NCBI GenBank assembly: GCA_009843725.1
Contig: VYCX01000341.1
Coordinates: forward strand, 1 to 19,346
Reading direction: 5' to 3'
DNA length: 19,346 nt
From: Boseongicola sp. SB0675_bin_26
GTDB taxonomy: Bacteria; Pseudomonadota; Alphaproteobacteria; Rhodobacterales; Rhodobacteraceae
Made by a program: the position numbers and the translations under genes
The notes under the pieces: generated by a model
What the model was told of the DNA's origin: nothing
The model's database searches: none
The model's input: the letters and a program-made list of their open reading frames with translations, nothing else
Shown here: positions 7,754 through 13,978 of the stretch, piece after piece
How the letters are laid out: each line of letters opens with the position of its first letter
Numbering within the stretch: the first letter of the stretch is position 1

Positions 7754-9418
7754 ATGAGCAAGACCGGAAAGACTGCGAAGAACATTCTCTTCGTCATGCA
7801 TGACCAGCTCCGCTTCGACTACCTGAGTTGCACCGGGCACCCGCACTTGCGCACGCCGAACTTCGATCGCGTCGCGTCGATGGGTGTGCGGTTCACCAAC
7901 GCATATGCCCAGTCGCCGGTCTGCGGCGCATCCCGGATGAGCTTCTATACCGGCCGCTACGTCTCGTCGCATGGCGCCCAGTGGAACGGGTTCCCGATCA
8001 GGGTCGGCGAACTGACGCTTGGGGACCACCTCCGGCACCACGGCATGAGCTGCTGGCTGATCGGCAAGACGCACATGAAGGCGGATGCCGAGGGAATGGC
8101 TCGCCTCGGGCTTGCGCCCGACAGCGTCATAGGCGCGCGACAGGCCGAGTGCGGCTTTGATGCCTGGATCAGGGACGACGGGCTCTGGGGCGAAGGGCCG
8201 GACGGGTACTATGACGAAAGGCACTCTCCCTACAACGAATACCTCAGGTCGAAGGGCTACCCCGGCACGAATCCCTGGGCTGACTTTGCCAATGCCGGGA
8301 GCGACGATGACGAGATCGCCAGCGGTTGGATGCTTGCCAATTCGGACAAGCCTGCGAACATTCGCGAGCCGGACAGCGAAACGCCCTGGCTTACGCGCGA
8401 GGCCGTCCGGTTCATCGACCAGGCGACTGATCCCTGGTGCGCGCATCTGAGCTACATCAAGCCGCATTGGCCCTACATCGTGCCGGCCCCTTACCATGCC
8501 ATGTACGGCCCGAACCATGTTCCGGCTCCGCGACGCCACGACGTCGAGCGCGACGACCCGCACCCTGTCTACGGCGCCTACATGGAAAATCGCATCGCCG
8601 CCGCGTTCCAGAATGACGAGGCGCGGCAAAAGGCGGTTCGCGCCTACATGGGCCTGATCAAGCAATGCGACGACCAGCTGGGCAAGCTGCTTGATCACCT
8701 GGATGCAACGGATCGCATGGACAGCACGATGATCGTCCTGACCTCGGATCACGGCGACTACCTGGGAGATCACTGGCTGGGCGAAAAGGATCTCTTCCAC
8801 GAGCCGAGCGTCAAGATCCCGCTCATCATCTACGACCCGCGCCCCGACGCGGACGGCACCCGCGGCCAGACCTGTGACGCCCTTGTCGAGTCCATCGATG
8901 TCGCCGCCACGTTCGTGGAGTTTGCGGGCGGCAAGGTGCCCGATCATGTCATCGAGGGCCGCTCGCTCCTGCCGCTGATTCGCGGCGAGTCCCCCGCGTG
9001 GCGCGAATTCGTCATCAGCGAATACGACTATTCCGTGACGCCGCAATGCGCCAAGCTCGGACTCGAGCCGCGCGATGCACGGCTCTTCATGGTCTTTGAT
9101 GGCCGGTTCAAGATGATGCATGCCGAGGGAGGCTTTCGACCAATGCTCTTCGACCTGGAAACCGATCCGGACGAGTTTCACGACCTTGCCAAGGGAGACG
9201 CGCACCAAGGCGAGATCGACCGGCTCTATGGATGCCTTGCCAAGTGGGGCAGACGGCTTGCGCAGCGCGTGACCAAGTCCGAAGACGACATCAAGGCCAT
9301 GCGCGGACGGTCGCTGCGCAAGGGCATCCTGCCATTCCTCGTGGACGGCTCCGAGGTCGAAGATGAATTCACGGCGCGGTATCGCGGCCGGGCTCCGGCC
9401 AGGTTTGCGGAGGATTAG
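7754..9418 (+). CDS. Sulfatase / phosphonate monoester hydrolase-family enzyme
   Basis: A 554-residue alkaline-phosphatase-superfamily hydrolase. Metal ligands: Asp17-Gln18 in His-Asp-Gln-Leu-Arg and Ser-Asp332-His333-Gly-Asp. The formylglycine site is Cys57-Gly-Ala-Ser-Arg61, followed by Tyr-Thr-Gly-Arg. Other active-site residues: Lys105 and His107 (Gly-Lys-Thr-His), His238 (Lys-Pro-His-Trp) and Lys345. No signal peptide is visible, so it is cytoplasmic and would act on an imported ester. The Asp-Gln pair and overall size resemble phosphonate monoester hydrolases and choline sulfatases, but Ala replaces the usual Pro at position 59. It probably heads an operon with the SDR gene starting 3 bp after its stop. 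The substrate could be a sulfate, phosphonate or phosphodiester. The long antisense frame (7580-9865) is a shadow. Confidence 0.92.
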   Translation: MSKTGKTAKNILFVMHDQLRFDYLSCTGHPHLRTPNFDRVASMGVRFTNAYAQSPVCGASRMSFYTGRYVSSHGAQWNGFPIRVGELTLGDHLRHHGMSCWLIGKTHMKADAEGMARLGLAPDSVIGARQAECGFDAWIRDDGLWGEGPDGYYDERHSPYNEYLRSKGYPGTNPWADFANAGSDDDEIASGWMLANSDKPANIREPDSETPWLTREAVRFIDQATDPWCAHLSYIKPHWPYIVPAPYHAMYGPNHVPAPRRHDVERDDPHPVYGAYMENRIAAAFQNDEARQKAVRAYMGLIKQCDDQLGKLLDHLDATDRMDSTMIVLTSDHGDYLGDHWLGEKDLFHEPSVKIPLIIYDPRPDADGTRGQTCDALVESIDVAATFVEFAGGKVPDHVIEGRSLLPLIRGESPAWREFVISEYDYSVTPQCAKLGLEPRDARLFMVFDGRFKMMHAEGGFRPMLFDLETDPDEFHDLAKGDAHQGEIDRLYGCLAKWGRRLAQRVTKSEDDIKAMRGRSLRKGILPFLVDGSEVEDEFTARYRGRAPARFAED

Positions 9419-9421
9419 CCC

Positions 9422-10186
9422 GTGCGAGTCGCCATCACGGGTGCGGCGTCGGGAATTGGGGCGGCCACAGCGACAAAGCTGGTCGCGGACGGGCACGAGG
9501 TCATCGCCTTCGACGTTGCCGAGCCTCCTTCGGCAAGTTCCTGGCACAGCTGCGACATGGCGGACCCGACCTCGATCGACGCCGCTGTCGCCAAGGCGCA
9601 TGGGCAATTCGACGCGCTGATCACCTGTGCGGGAATCCCGCCCCGCCCCGGCAATGCGCAAGCCGTCCTTGCAGTGAATGCAATGGGCCTGGTCCATATG
9701 ACCGAAGCATTCCTGCCGCTGCTCTCGAAGGGTGCCGGCATCGTCAACGTCGCATCTCGCGCGGGCGGGCACTGGCGCGACAACATCGACGAAGCGAAGG
9801 CGTTGCTGGCACTGCGGGACCCGTCGGGCCTCGACTCGTTCGTCAAGCGCCGCGACATCGACCACGTCCGTGCCTACAATCTCTCGAAGGAGGCCGTGAT
9901 CGTCTGGACCATGGCCAGCACCGAACGGCTGATCGGGATGGACATCCGCATGAATTCCGTGAGTCCTGGCGCCGTCAGCACCGGCATTCTTGGCGACTTC
10001 ACCACCGCCTTCGGTGACGTTGTGGCCCGAAACGTCGCGCGCGCCGGACGGCCGGCATTGCCGGAGGAGGTTGCCGACCTGATCATCTTCCTGGCCAGCC
10101 CCGCAAGCAGGTGGATAAAGGGAACCGATCTCTGCATTGACGGCGGGATGTCAGCCATGGCGCTGTCCGACGCGCTTGGGCTCTGA
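9422..10186 (+). CDS. SDR of the 3-alpha-hydroxysteroid dehydrogenase/carbonyl reductase-like type
   Basis: A 254-residue SDR starting at GTG 9422, 3 bp after the sulfatase stop, so the two are co-transcribed. Cofactor motif Thr-Gly-Ala-Ala-Ser-Gly-Ile-Gly (6-13), Asp31 for NAD, Cys-Ala-Gly at 69-71, Asn86, Ser112, Tyr152 and Lys156. A roughly 35-residue insertion between the catalytic Ser and Tyr (Ala-rich, about 116-150) is characteristic of the Comamonas-type 3-alpha-HSD/carbonyl reductase group, which also includes enzymes for other secondary alcohols. It most likely oxidises the alcohol released by the sulfatase or a later carbonyl intermediate; a steroid substrate is not implied. Confidence 0.92.
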   Translation: MRVAITGAASGIGAATATKLVADGHEVIAFDVAEPPSASSWHSCDMADPTSIDAAVAKAHGQFDALITCAGIPPRPGNAQAVLAVNAMGLVHMTEAFLPLLSKGAGIVNVASRAGGHWRDNIDEAKALLALRDPSGLDSFVKRRDIDHVRAYNLSKEAVIVWTMASTERLIGMDIRMNSVSPGAVSTGILGDFTTAFGDVVARNVARAGRPALPEEVADLIIFLASPASRWIKGTDLCIDGGMSAMALSDALGL

Positions 10187-10442
10187 CGTCCATGTGCCTT
10201 CGTCCGCGCGCCCGACGCTGCGACATTCCGTGCCTGAAGCTGATCCGCGAGCGGCTCGACGCGGCAGCGCCGGCTTGTTCCGCCTTCGTCACGTTCCGTG
10301 GCCCAGGGATGGAGCGCATTCCGAACCGGGCGAATGCACAGGCCGCCGGGACTTCGCCGTCATGCTTGCCGGTCAAGTCGCGGCCGAGAGTGCGCGATTG
10401 CCTCGCTGAAGGCGCGCGCGGACAGTTCGAGCCGAGCTTGGG

Positions 10443-11558
10443 CTACGTCTGGCCGAGCGCGTCCGAAAGCACCGCTTCCAGGACGTCAAGCGGCACGTCC
10501 TCAGCCACAAACGCTTCACCAATGCCTCGCGCGAGCACCATCCTGAGCCGGCCATCGACGACCTTCTTGTCCTGTCTCATGAGGCCGATCAACGTACCGG
10601 CATCCGGAAGATCTCCAGGAATGTCGGCAAGATCGAATTTCATTCCCATGGATTCCAGATGCGCGCGCACGCGGACCGGCGCTTCCTGGGAACAAAGGCC
10701 CATGCGCGCGGACATCTCAAATGCCAGGGCACACCCGAGCGCCACGCCTTCGCCGTGCAGAAGGCGATCTCCATAGTTCGTGGCCGCTTCCAGCGCATGG
10801 CAGAACGTGTGCCCCAGATTGAGCAATGCACGGTCTCCCTCCTCGGTCTCGTCTCGCGCCACGATTTCGGCCTTCATTTCCACCGAGCGGCGAACTGCCT
10901 GGGCCCTGAGGTCCCGGTCACCTTCAACAAGCGTCCTGCCGTTCCCTTCCAGCCATTCGAAGAAGGCGGCGTCTCCGATGAGGCCGTACTTGACCACCTC
11001 CCCGTAGCCGGCCAGGAAATCGCGGCGAGGCAGCGTTGCGAGGGCGCCTGTATCTGCAAGGACCAGAGACGGCTGGTGGAACGATCCAACCAGATTCTTG
11101 CCATGCGGCGAGTTGACCCCTGTCTTGCCGCCGACGGAACTGTCCACCTGCGCCAGAAGCGTCGTCGGCACCTGAACAAACCTGATCCCACGTCGCAGAA
11201 TCGCCGCGGCGAACCCTCCCAGATCGCCAATGACACCGCCGCCGAGCGCAATCATCACGTCGCGGCGTTCGACCCGTTCCTCCAGCATCCATTCGACGGA
11301 TCGTTCCAGCATGCCCCAGCTTTTCGTTGTCTCGCCGACAGGCAGCGCCAAGGCCACGCTGCCGATTCCTTCGGCGGCAAGCGCGGCCCGCAGTATCCCG
11401 AGATGCACGCCCGCCACGGTCTCATCGGTCAGCACTGCCACGCGAGGACGCTCAAGAAACGGCTGAATCTCGACACCCGCGCGCCCAATCAGGCCTTCGC
11501 CTATGCGGACTTCGTAGCTCCTGTCGCCAAGCGCGACTTGGACGATCTCGTCTCTCAT
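10443..11558 (-). CDS. aroB: 3-dehydroquinate synthase
   Basis: AroB converts DAHP to 3-dehydroquinate, step two of the shikimate pathway, using NAD+ and a divalent metal. The 371-residue product has the NAD-binding Gly-Gly-Gly-Val-Ile-Gly-Asp-Leu-Gly-Gly-Phe (106-116), Pro-Thr-Thr-Leu-Leu-Ala-Gln-Val-Asp-Ser-Ser-Val-Gly-Gly-Lys-Thr-Gly (131-147), and metal ligands Glu187 (Gly-Tyr-Gly-Glu), His250 (Leu-Gly-His-Thr-Phe) and His268 (Leu-His-Gly-Glu). I start at ATG 11558, whose A lies in an ATGA overlap with the iscB stop. A GTG at 11585 would add nine residues that derive from the inserted element. No clear Shine-Dalgarno precedes 11558, so translation may depend on coupling to the upstream frame. 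It is separated from aroK by the IscB element. Confidence 0.96.
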   Translation of the reverse strand: MRDEIVQVALGDRSYEVRIGEGLIGRAGVEIQPFLERPRVAVLTDETVAGVHLGILRAALAAEGIGSVALALPVGETTKSWGMLERSVEWMLEERVERRDVMIALGGGVIGDLGGFAAAILRRGIRFVQVPTTLLAQVDSSVGGKTGVNSPHGKNLVGSFHQPSLVLADTGALATLPRRDFLAGYGEVVKYGLIGDAAFFEWLEGNGRTLVEGDRDLRAQAVRRSVEMKAEIVARDETEEGDRALLNLGHTFCHALEAATNYGDRLLHGEGVALGCALAFEMSARMGLCSQEAPVRVRAHLESMGMKFDLADIPGDLPDAGTLIGLMRQDKKVVDGRLRMVLARGIGEAFVAEDVPLDVLEAVLSDALGQT

Positions 11559-12943
11559 CGGTCCGACCCGCAGGAAACTCTGCACCTCCGGGCGGGGAGG
11601 AATGCGGGATTCCGTGTTCCGTGCATCGTCGCAGTCCCCTTCTTCCGTGACGCGTCGATGTGGTATCCGTAACCGTCATCGCGCTCGGCGATGCGGCGGT
11701 GCCGGCGGGAGATCCCCTGGACGGTGCCGCTGACCGTCTGGACGTTGAAGGAGCCCGAGGCGCGCACCGCGACGCGCCCGGCATGAAGGCCTTGCCGCGT
11801 GCCCGCGGGCGCGGCCGCGCGCACGACGTCCCCCGTCCGGAAGCCCATCTCGGACTTTCGCGCCGCCAGGCAGCCGACGGGAAAGCCGAAGCGCATGACG
11901 CGGGTCCGTGCATGGGTCCCCCGGCCCATGGCCCTGATTCCGAACACGGGCTGGTCCCAGCCCGAAAGCGAAGACGTCTCGCCAACACAGGCCGCGTCCA
12001 GCGCATGCGGCTTGGGGATCCCCAGCCGCGCCCGGTTGACCTTCGTTCGTCCCCCTGAGAAGCCGATGACAGGAGGCCCCGTTCGCTCCAGAGCCTCGAA
12101 CTGGACGCGACGGGCTGCATTGACCGCGGCGGCGTCATGAAGCGGCGCCCTGGCCTCAGCCAGGATCCTCCGCAACCGATCGGGCCGGCCGGCCAGCAAG
12201 GTCTCCACGGACCGCGATCCCCTGGCCGGGTTGCAGGACGCACAGGCGAGCGTCAGGTTCGAAACCCGGCGGGACCCGCCCAGGGCTTTCGGCCAGGCGT
12301 GGTTGATCTGGAGCGGTTTGCCTGACGCGTCGCAGCAGGCGCATTTGCGCCCCCACCTCTCCAGAAGGCACTCCTTGGCGTCGTATCCGGCGAGCGTCCC
12401 CTGCCGGCACTCCACGCCCTCGATGCCGGGGCTGTCCATGGCCTGCATGTCGAAGCGCACCGTCTCGCACCGGATCCCGGTCACTGGCGCAAGCCTGCTG
12501 AACCGTGCCGACCAGGACAGCACGTTGTCCGCCCGCGACTGAAGAGAGGGCGGGAGCCGTCTCCCCGAGCGCCGGTTCAGGAACCGCTTCTTCCGGTATC
12601 TCAGGCTGGCTGATCGCCGCCGCCTTCGACATGCCGCGCGCCGAAGCATCAGTTTCCGGACCCTATTTCCCCTGTGCTCGATCTCGGCAAGGGACAGGAC
12701 CTCGCCGTCGCTACGGACAAGCGCAATGCCCGTCCTCTTCGACCCTGGGTCGATCCCGAGGCCGACCTCCTGGGTCTTCCCTCCGGTCCTGTCCCTGAGG
12801 CGCATGGTGAAGGGATGGAGACGCACCACGACGGCGCGCCCCTTCCTCAGAAGCGTCCTCGTCCGCGCCGGATGGCACGGCATCAGCGGGTCGCCCCACC
12901 GGTCGAGGACGAAGACGCGGCTTGCGCCGGACTCCCCTCGCAC
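11555..12943 (-). CDS. iscB: IscB, OMEGA RNA-guided nuclease (Cas9 ancestor family)
   Basis: IscB is the IS200/IS605-associated nuclease ancestral to Cas9 that cuts DNA guided by an omega RNA. Domain order is complete. PLMP domain (residues 10-50: Pro-Leu-Met-Pro-Cys-His-Pro-Ala-Arg, then Leu-Leu-Arg-Lys-Gly-Arg-Ala). RuvC-I Gly-Ile-Asp65-Pro-Gly. Arg-rich bridge helix about 95-128. RuvC-II with Glu160 (Cys-Glu-Thr-Val-Arg-Phe-Asp), then Gly-Thr-Leu-Ala-Gly-Tyr. HNH 200-243 with CxxC pairs Cys201/Cys204 and Cys234/Cys237, Asn214-His215 and Asn229. RuvC-III His313-Ala-Leu-Asp316. C-terminal domain with Val-Arg-Ala-Ser-Gly-Ser-Phe-Asn and Val-Gln-Gly-Ile-Ser. All RuvC residues are kept; HNH has Asn at 214 where Asp/Glu is usual. 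The GTG at 12943 is the best start guess because the frame upstream (to 13108) overlaps the omega RNA. The last ~20 residues come from the element end and aroB-proximal DNA. Confidence 0.95.
   Translation of the reverse strand: MRGESGASRVFVLDRWGDPLMPCHPARTRTLLRKGRAVVVRLHPFTMRLRDRTGGKTQEVGLGIDPGSKRTGIALVRSDGEVLSLAEIEHRGNRVRKLMLRRAACRRRRRSASLRYRKKRFLNRRSGRRLPPSLQSRADNVLSWSARFSRLAPVTGIRCETVRFDMQAMDSPGIEGVECRQGTLAGYDAKECLLERWGRKCACCDASGKPLQINHAWPKALGGSRRVSNLTLACASCNPARGSRSVETLLAGRPDRLRRILAEARAPLHDAAAVNAARRVQFEALERTGPPVIGFSGGRTKVNRARLGIPKPHALDAACVGETSSLSGWDQPVFGIRAMGRGTHARTRVMRFGFPVGCLAARKSEMGFRTGDVVRAAAPAGTRQGLHAGRVAVRASGSFNVQTVSGTVQGISRRHRRIAERDDGYGYHIDASRKKGTATMHGTRNPAFLPARRCRVSCGSDR
11585..11613 (-). 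repeat. Right-end hairpins of the IscB element
   Basis: Read on the minus strand, GGAAT/ATTCC (11609-11613 with 11599-11603) is followed by CCTCC/GGAGG (11596-11600 with 11585-11589). As far as I recall, IscB elements often end in a comparable ATTCCTCCCCGCC hairpin just after the protein's Gly-Tyr-Gly-Tyr motif, as here. In this copy the iscB frame reads through the structure. Confidence 0.6.
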
Positions 12944-13155
12944 AACCTGACCGCCCGCGCTGCGGTTCGCCCCGTTTCGAGCCTGACCCGGCATGTCTGC
13001 AGGCGAACCTTCGAGAGCCTGGGACTGAGGCAGCATCCCAGGGTCGGTCTTCAACGTATGGTTCAGGGTAGATTGGATGATGGTCTCCTTTCTCGCGCTG
13101 GTCAGCATGGGCTCTCGGGGCTTCCGCCCCTCAAGCCCCTCCCTTCAGGGAGGGG
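12944..13155 (-). ncRNA. Omega RNA (HEARO RNA) of IscB
   Basis: About 210 nt between the aroK stop and the iscB start form extensive pairing on the minus strand. CCCCTCCC/GGGAGGGG lies at 13148-13155 with 13136-13143. GGGGCTT/AAGCCCC lies at 13133-13139 with 13117-13123. A long-range perfect 8-bp helix CGAGAGCC/GGCTCTCG lies at 13110-13117 with 13012-13019. An inner CCTGGGA/TCCCAGG lies at 13036-13042 with 13018-13024, sharing two bases with the previous helix. Some helices are mutually exclusive, as in switching or alternative folds. Position directly 5' of iscB, length near 200 nt and this hairpin plan fit the HEARO/omega RNA class. The 3' end is not defined; the RNA may extend into the iscB start region. 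Confidence 0.8.
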
Positions 13156-13726
13156 TCGCTGACCGACATTCCGCCAACACGTCATCTCGGACGCGAAGCG
13201 CCTTCAGTACGCGATCCGTCATTTCGTCAATGGAACAGGCGGGATCTGCATCGACCGTCACGTCTGCAAGTGCGTAGACCGGTGTACGCGCTTCATGCAG
13301 TGACGCAAGCGTTTGCTTCGGACGCTTGGTATGCAGCAGCGGCCGCGTCGACTTGTGCCGCACACGCTGCCAAAGCAGGTCAAGGTCCGCACGCAGCCAG
13401 ACCGAGAGACCCTGCTCACCGATCAGCGTCCGGTTCTTCTCGTGGAGAAACGCCCCGCCGCCCGTCGCCAGAATCATGGGCTCGCCGCCCAGGAGTCGCG
13501 CAATCACCTGCGTCTCCCGGGCGCGAAAGAACTCCTCGCCATCGCGTTCGAAGATCTCCGCGATGGTCCGGCTCGCTGCCCGTTCGATCTCCGCATCACT
13601 GTCAAGGAACGGGACATCCAGACGCTTTGCCAAAGCGGTTCCAATGGCGCTCTTTCCGGCTCCCATCATCCCCACCATCACGACGGTTTTCCTTAGCTTG
13701 AATGGCAAAACAGACGCTTCCCGCAT
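13145..13726 (-). CDS. aroK: Shikimate kinase, C-terminus altered by the IscB element
   Basis: AroK phosphorylates shikimate with ATP. The 193-residue product shows Walker A Gly-Met-Met-Gly-Ala-Gly-Lys-Ser (19-26), shikimate-binding Asp-Ser-Asp (42-44), Phe-Arg-Ala-Arg-Glu (67-71), Gly-Gly-Gly (89-91), and the lid Arg in Ser-Thr-Arg-Pro-Leu-Leu. I start at ATG 13726; the frame stays open far upstream, but only because it runs antisense to the exported-protein gene. The ribosome binding site is weak. The stop codon lies in the loop of the element's left-end hairpin, so the last few residues (Thr-Pro-Pro) are element-encoded. These lie beyond the conserved fold, so the enzyme should be active. 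It is divergent from the 44-residue gene. Confidence 0.95.
   Translation of the reverse strand: MREASVLPFKLRKTVVMVGMMGAGKSAIGTALAKRLDVPFLDSDAEIERAASRTIAEIFERDGEEFFRARETQVIARLLGGEPMILATGGGAFLHEKNRTLIGEQGLSVWLRADLDLLWQRVRHKSTRPLLHTKRPKQTLASLHEARTPVYALADVTVDADPACSIDEMTDRVLKALRVRDDVLAECRSATPP
13156..13171 (-). other. Predicted omega RNA guide segment (3' codons of aroK)
   Basis: In known IscB systems the guide is the roughly 16 nt immediately 5' of the omega RNA scaffold and equals the DNA flanking the element's left end. Here that is the minus-strand sequence just before the CCCCTCCC arm, inside the final codons of aroK. The segment is inferred from position only. A shift of a few bases is possible because the scaffold boundary is not known exactly. 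Confidence 0.4.
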
Positions 13727-13777
13727 CACTTTTCGCGTTGCCGACCTGAATGGCGTGATCTTCTCGCAAATACCAGA

Positions 13778-13783
13778 TATAAT
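13778..13783 (+). promoter_or_regulatory. Consensus -10 box for the 13844 gene - xerD operon
   Basis: A perfect TATAAT lies 60 nt upstream of the ATG at 13844, in the short divergent space between aroK and this operon. The -35 is poor (TGATCT at 13756-13761, 16-bp spacing), so the promoter may be activator-assisted. The same box read on the other strand (ATTATA) is 52 nt from the aroK start, so the two promoters may overlap. Confidence 0.5.
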
Positions 13784-13843
13784 CCGGTTGGCACGGCCGG
13801 ATTCGGCATGATCCTGCAATACAGGTACAGGAGGCTCATCAAG

Positions 13844-13978
13844 ATGCTTCGTCTTCTGAAACTCGTGTTCGTTGTGCTCATCCTTCTCGGTGGCGCAGTG
13901 ATCGTCTACGCGTATGTGGGCGACCTGAGCCCGACGCAAGTCAACGTTAGCGCCCCGGTGGCACTGGATGGCGGCTAG
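13844..13978 (+). CDS. 44-residue single-span membrane peptide
   Basis: A short gene with a strong AGGAGG 9 nt before the ATG (13829-13834). After Met-Leu-Arg-Leu-Leu-Lys comes one hydrophobic span (residues 7-24: Leu-Val-Phe-Val-Val-Leu-Ile-Leu-Leu-Gly-Gly). Then Tyr-Ala-Tyr-Val-Gly-Asp-Leu-Ser-Pro-Thr-Gln-Val-Asn-Val and a short polar tail ending Leu-Asp-Gly-Gly. The Gly-Asp-Leu-Ser-Pro stretch after the membrane span looks conserved in Rhodobacterales by my recollection. It overlaps the next gene by 11 nt in another frame, so the two are translationally linked. The N-terminus faces the cytoplasm by the positive-inside rule. Function unknown. Confidence 0.82.
   Translation: MLRLLKLVFVVLILLGGAVIVYAYVGDLSPTQVNVSAPVALDGG

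Larger units (their letters stand above)
11580..13155 (-). mobile_element. Non-autonomous IscB (IS200/IS605-related) element inserted between aroK and aroB
   Basis: The element comprises a left-end hairpin (13136-13155), omega RNA region, iscB, and a right-end hairpin region (about 11580-11613), all in the orientation of the aro operon. No Y1 transposase (tnpA) is present, so mobility would need one in trans. Boundaries are inferred from where aroK and aroB family similarity stops and where the terminal hairpins lie. They are approximate to about 10-15 bp. IS200/IS605 elements make no target duplication, and none is seen. Insertion in the same direction keeps aroB transcribable from the aroK promoter. 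Confidence 0.8.

Noticed and set aside
6778..9418. Canonical choline-O-sulfate (betC-betA-betB) cluster
   Set aside because: The GMC and sulfatase genes suggest it, but there is no betaine aldehyde dehydrogenase or BetI regulator, the sulfatase motif is atypical, and two SDRs take their place. The substrate is left open.
7580..9865. Minus-strand open frame of 761 codons, longest in the window
   Set aside because: It runs antisense through the sulfatase and SDR genes, both with complete active sites. High GC keeps the opposite frame open. No motif of its own.
10187..10442. Small genes between the second SDR and aroB
   Set aside because: Open frames on both strands have Arg/Ser/Pro-rich translations with no motif, and no clear terminator hairpin was found; it appears to be a simple convergent spacer.
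11555..13108. Extending iscB to the ATG at 13108
   Set aside because: The added N-terminal 55 codons coincide with the structured omega RNA and have no similarity in style to the IscB PLMP domain.
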